From positions 1 to 8,200 of the forward strand of contig JAEWME010000142.1 in assembly GCA_023393265.1 (NCBI GenBank): a stretch of DNA of 8,200 nt. The letters run 5' to 3'. Below are positions 5,142 through 8,200 of this stretch, in pieces. The position numbers and the translations under genes were made by a program. The notes under the pieces are model-generated. The model searched no databases, was not told where the DNA came from, and saw only the letters and a program-made list of their open reading frames with translations. This DNA comes from Bacteroidota bacterium. Lineage in GTDB: Bacteria; Bacteroidota; Bacteroidia; Bacteroidales; Prolixibacteraceae. Every line of letters starts with the position of its first letter. Position 1 is the stretch's first letter.

Positions 5142-6236
5142 TCATTCCACTAAATACAGATAATCGTAATGTACAAGTGCTTTTTTATTTTTATTTCCTT
5201 TGAATTTCTCTGCTTTTTCTGAATTGTATTCCGCTTTGCCAATGCCAATCAGCTTACTGTTTTCATCCTTTATCCTGATCAGGTCGCCTTTTTCGAAAGT
5301 GCCCGTGATAGATGTTATCCCAACCGGAAGCAGGCTGGTCGCATGATTCGAGAGCAATGCCGACTTAGCTCCTTCATTGACAAACACTTCGCCTTTGGCA
5401 AAACTTTCAGAATACGAAATCCACTTTTTTACATTCGAAGATTTTTTCTTCTCCGAAACAAAGGTTGTATGTACCACATCTTCCTCCGGGTTCATAATCC
5501 GGAGCAAAGTATTTTCCTTCATTCCATTAGCGATGTGGACATTGATTCCACCTTTGGCTACTTTCCGGGCAATGTGATATTTCGTGAGCATTCCGCCGCG
5601 TCCGAAACTCGATTTTGTGGTCGAGATGACTTCTGTCAGTGGTTTGCTTTTCGAGCTTACCTGCGTGATTACCTTTGATTCAGGTAGTTCCGGCGACCCG
5701 TCGTAGATGCCGTCGATGTTACTCAGGATAATCAATGCTTCCGAGCCTTCCATCGAAGCAATCAGTCCCGAGAGTTCATCATTGTCGGTAAACATCAGTT
5801 CTGTGACAGAGATTGCGTCGTTTTCATTCACAATCGGAATTACTTTGTGCTCAATCAGGGTCGAGACGCAGTTTTTCATGTTCAGGTAATGAACACGGTC
5901 GCCGAAATTTTCTTTGGTGGTAAGTACCTGTGCACAGGCAATTCCGAATTTACCAAAGTTCTCGGCCCATTTGTTAATCATCTTCACCTGACCGACTGCC
6001 GACCATAACTGGCGTGCCGAAACAGTGTCGAGTTTTCGCCCGTTACCTATCTCACCGCGGCCCGCAGCAACTGCTCCGGATGAAACCAGCACAATCTCAA
6101 CGCCTTCCTGATGAAGTTTGGCAATTTGATCGACCAAATGCGTAATATTGGCATCGTTTAAAGTACCGTCAGACTTGGTTAGAACGTTACTGCCCACTTT
6201 GACAGTTATTTTCCCGTATCGAAATTTTGTTTTCAA
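5142..6236 (-). CDS. proB: Glutamate 5-kinase with C-terminal PUA domain
   Basis: ProB phosphorylates glutamate to gamma-glutamyl phosphate, the committed and normally proline-inhibited step of proline synthesis. The 364-residue length is that of the full E. coli-type enzyme. The amino-acid-kinase domain shows VKVGSNVLT (12-20, Lys13), VSSGAVAAGR (51-60), VNEND (136-140), and FGRGGMLTK (211-219). The C-terminal part, about 275-350 (FVNEGAKSALLSN, SLLPVGI, GDLIRIKD), is the PUA domain. The start is TTG at 6236. An in-frame TGA lies three codons upstream, no ATG lies between, and the next in-frame ATG would remove the ATP-binding lysine. The TTG is 10 nt after the proC stop, so translation is probably coupled to proC. 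Proline feedback is expected from the family, not shown here. Confidence 0.95.
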   Translation of the reverse strand: MKTKFRYGKITVKVGSNVLTKSDGTLNDANITHLVDQIAKLHQEGVEIVLVSSGAVAAGRGEIGNGRKLDTVSARQLWSAVGQVKMINKWAENFGKFGIACAQVLTTKENFGDRVHYLNMKNCVSTLIEHKVIPIVNENDAISVTELMFTDNDELSGLIASMEGSEALIILSNIDGIYDGSPELPESKVITQVSSKSKPLTEVISTTKSSFGRGGMLTKYHIARKVAKGGINVHIANGMKENTLLRIMNPEEDVVHTTFVSEKKKSSNVKKWISYSESFAKGEVFVNEGAKSALLSNHATSLLPVGITSITGTFEKGDLIRIKDENSKLIGIGKAEYNSEKAEKFKGNKNKKALVHYDYLYLVE

Positions 6237-6246
6237 AATCTGTCAG

Positions 6247-7044
6247 TTAGCCTTTTTCAATTTTATTGAAGGAGGCGATTAGTCCCTGAATGAGCGATGA
6301 ACTGAATCCTTTGTGTTCCATTTCGTTGAGCCCCGTGATGGTAATACCCCGCGGAGTGGTCACTTTATCGATTTCCTGCTCCGGATGGCGTCCCGATTCG
6401 AGGATTAGTCCTGTTGCCCCTTTCACTGTCTGAGCGGTGATGAATTGTGCCATCTCTGCGCCAAACCCGATCTCGATTCCGCCCTGCATTGCAGCGCGCA
6501 TGTAGCGTAATGCAAAGGCAATTCCGCAGGATGCAAGTACCGTAGCCGCAGCCATCAATTCTTCAGAAATAATCAAAGCCTGTCCAAGCTGATCAAAAAT
6601 GTGAAGCACGCGGTTTCGGTCATCCTCCGATTTTACATTGGTGGAAATCAAAGTCATCGATTCGCGGATAGCAATTGCTGTGTTGGGCATAACCCTAAAA
6701 ATCAATGCTTTTGATTCAGCCGCTTCTTCAAGTTTTTGCAATCCAACACCGGCAACGAGCGAAATTAAAATTTGACTGGACTTCAGAACAGGTTTAATTT
6801 CATCAATCACCGCCAAAACCTGGTAAGGTTTGATGGCCAGAATAATAATATCGGAGTTGGCCGAAGCTTCAACATTGTCGCTGGTTACTTTTACGCCCTG
6901 CTCCTGAAGGTTTTCGAGCATGTTCAACCGGCGCCGGGTTACTGTAATCGCTCCGGGCTCAATCTGATTCGATTTAATCAGACCTAGTGCGATGGCGCTA
7001 CCCAGGTTTCCGCCTCCGATAATGGTTATTTTCTGGTCAATCAT
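6247..7044 (-). CDS. proC: Pyrroline-5-carboxylate reductase
   Basis: ProC reduces 1-pyrroline-5-carboxylate to proline, the last step of the pathway. The 265-residue protein has the usual length. The N-terminal Rossmann motif IGGGNLG is at 9-15. An arginine run (Arg37-39) after the second strand fits NADPH use (inference). The conserved blocks SLVAGVGLQ (95-103) and RVMPNTA (117-123) follow. The all-helical dimerisation domain carries GATGLILESG (209-218) and the signature VTTPRGITITGLNEME (228-242). In that signature the common PGGTT reads PRGIT. I regard this as a lineage variant, not loss of function, because the surrounding block is fully conserved. It lies 12 nt after argD and 10 nt before proB, so all three are likely co-transcribed. 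Confidence 0.95.
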   Translation of the reverse strand: MIDQKITIIGGGNLGSAIALGLIKSNQIEPGAITVTRRRLNMLENLQEQGVKVTSDNVEASANSDIIILAIKPYQVLAVIDEIKPVLKSSQILISLVAGVGLQKLEEAAESKALIFRVMPNTAIAIRESMTLISTNVKSEDDRNRVLHIFDQLGQALIISEELMAAATVLASCGIAFALRYMRAAMQGGIEIGFGAEMAQFITAQTVKGATGLILESGRHPEQEIDKVTTPRGITITGLNEMEHKGFSSSLIQGLIASFNKIEKG

Positions 7045-7056
7045 TTGGCTTGAAAT

Positions 7057-8184
7057 TTATTTTTCGAGTGTCTCACTCAGCGCTGCGACAAAAACATCAG
7101 CTTGTTCTTTCGTCAAAGTTAAAGGCGATAGCAGCCTGATGATATTTGTTCCGCTTACGCCGGTAAAAATATGATGTTTTTTTAATAAAACATGACGAAT
7201 GTCATTAATTTGTTGTTCGAATTCGAGCCCAATCATAAGTCCCAAGCCTCTGACTTCTTTAATGCCTTCGAGCTTTTTTAAACGATCGATCAGGTATTCA
7301 CCAATTTCCGCTGCGTTTTCAACCAGGTTTTCGTTTTCCATGATCTCTAAAACCGCCAGACTTGCGGCACAGGCAAGGTAATTTCCTCCGAAAGTGGTAC
7401 CCAACATTCCGTACCATGGCTTAATTTCAGGAGCAATAAGCAAACCACCAACCGGAAATCCGTTGCCCATTCCTTTGGCGACCGTTATCAAATCGGCTTT
7501 TACCGAGGTGTACTGATGGGCGAAGAATTTTCCGCTTCTTCCATAACCCGATTGAATTTCATCCAGAATCAGCAATGTACCGTATTGTTTGCAGAGTTTT
7601 TCAGCTCCGACTAAAAAAGCAGTGTCAGGCACACGAATACCACCAACCCCTTGAATTCCTTCGATAATGACACCTGCAATTTCATTGGTTTTCAATTGTT
7701 CTTCCAGCGCTTTTATATCGTTAAAAGGTAAGATAACTGCATTGGAAGTTGCATTTACCGGCGCAACAATTTTAGGATTATCGGTAACCGCTACTGCCGC
7801 CGAAGTACGCCCGTGAAATGATTTGCCGAAAGAAATAATCTTCTTCCGCCCTGTGGCAAACGAAGCCAGCTTTATTGCATTCTCATTAGCCTCGGCACCA
7901 GAATTAATCAGGAATAACTGATAATCAGGATAACCACAAGCTTTTCCCAATTTTTCAGCGAGCTCTTTTTGCTGCGGAATTTGCACCGAATTGGAGTAAA
8001 ATCCGATTTGATCGAGTTGATCCTTAATTCTCTTTACATAGTGTGGGTGAGAGTGGCCAACAGAAATAACTGCATGACCGCCATATAAATCAAGGTATTT
8101 GGTTCCGTTTTCGTCCCAAACATAGCAACCTTCAGCTTTTACGGGAGTGATGTCGAGCAATGGATATACGTCGAAAAGATTCAT
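7057..8184 (-). CDS. argD: Acylornithine aminotransferase (acetyl- or succinylornithine), PLP-dependent
   Basis: ArgD transfers an amino group between glutamate and N-acylglutamate semialdehyde to give N-acylornithine, the fourth arginine step. The 375-residue protein is a class-III PLP aminotransferase of the compact ArgD type. Visible motifs are LDLYGGHAV (31-39), the phosphate-binding NSGAEANE (94-101), FHGRT (123-127), LDEIQSGYGRSG (207-218) with the PLP-contacting Asp208, the Schiff-base lysine in TVAKGMGNGFPVGG (Lys237) and TFGGN (264-268). The start at 8184 is an ATG preceded by TTTTTACT. It precedes proC by 12 nt. Related ornithine or gamma-aminobutyrate aminotransferases share this fold, but the short length and the arg/pro neighbours favour ArgD. 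If ArgF' is succinyl-specific, the substrate here would be N-succinylated too (inference). A minus-strand TAA at 8197-8195 could be the stop of an upstream gene, but too little sequence remains to tell. Confidence 0.93.
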   Translation of the reverse strand: MNLFDVYPLLDITPVKAEGCYVWDENGTKYLDLYGGHAVISVGHSHPHYVKRIKDQLDQIGFYSNSVQIPQQKELAEKLGKACGYPDYQLFLINSGAEANENAIKLASFATGRKKIISFGKSFHGRTSAAVAVTDNPKIVAPVNATSNAVILPFNDIKALEEQLKTNEIAGVIIEGIQGVGGIRVPDTAFLVGAEKLCKQYGTLLILDEIQSGYGRSGKFFAHQYTSVKADLITVAKGMGNGFPVGGLLIAPEIKPWYGMLGTTFGGNYLACAASLAVLEIMENENLVENAAEIGEYLIDRLKKLEGIKEVRGLGLMIGLEFEQQINDIRHVLLKKHHIFTGVSGTNIIRLLSPLTLTKEQADVFVAALSETLEK

Positions 8185-8200
8185 AGTAAAAATGTTACGA

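Noticed and set aside
6337..6363. Possible loss of function in proC because PGGTT reads PRGIT
   Set aside because: All neighbouring signature residues are conserved, so a lineage variant is the simpler reading.
8195..8197. Minus-strand TAA as the stop codon of an upstream argC
   Set aside because: Only one codon of the supposed gene is inside the window. The position is plausible for a tightly linked gene but cannot be supported.
1..8200. CRISPR array, insertion sequence, toxin-antitoxin pair or defence system
   Set aside because: I saw no regularly spaced repeats with unique spacers, no transposase frame, and no unassigned coding space large enough for such genes.

Overview
The window looks like chromosomal DNA of a Bacteroidota bacterium, probably of the Bacteroidales/Marinilabiliales type (inference). 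The signs are an ornithine-pathway carbamoyltransferase of the Bacteroides succinylornithine type, a Bacteroidetes-type tyrosine recombinase, several TAnnTTTG (-7) promoter-like boxes, A/T-rich translation starts without clear Shine-Dalgarno sequences, and a tRNA gene that does not encode CCA. All genes I can support lie on the minus strand, so they are transcribed from right to left.

Right and centre (8184 down to 1726): a six-gene arginine/proline cluster in the order argD - proC - proB - proA - argF' - argB. All six reading frames are intact and their signature residues are present. ProB, ProA and ProC convert glutamate to proline. ArgB, ArgD and ArgF' carry out the kinase, transaminase and carbamoyl-transfer steps of the acyl-protected arginine route. 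ArgF' has Pro90, the residue that marks the N-succinylornithine enzyme of Bacteroides fragilis, so the arginine intermediates are probably succinylated rather than acetylated. The argD-proC and proC-proB junctions are tight (12 and 10 nt). The proB-proA, proA-argF' and argF'-argB gaps are wider and each holds structure: a GC-rich hairpin with a T tract plus an ARG-box-like palindrome, a long interrupted inverted repeat, and a tandem 16-bp repeat array that ends next to the argB start codon. argC, argG, argH and the acyltransferase and deacylase genes are not in the window. The cluster probably continues past the right edge.

Centre-left (1725 down to 1294): 432 nt without a gene, holding two likely transcription terminators for the arg/pro transcript, a short direct repeat and a probable tRNA promoter. 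Next comes tRNA-Pro(CGG) at 1293-1220, followed by a strong terminator.

Left (1090 down to 1): a noncoding segment with nested inverted repeats leads into the first 309 codons of an AT-rich tyrosine recombinase whose C-terminus lies beyond position 1. It lacks the first catalytic arginine (Ala260), as IntDOT of CTnDOT does (serine there). This is the likely end of an integrated element, of which only the recombinase side is visible. I did not find a clearly new multi-gene system. The most unusual pieces are the repeat architectures in the intergenic gaps.
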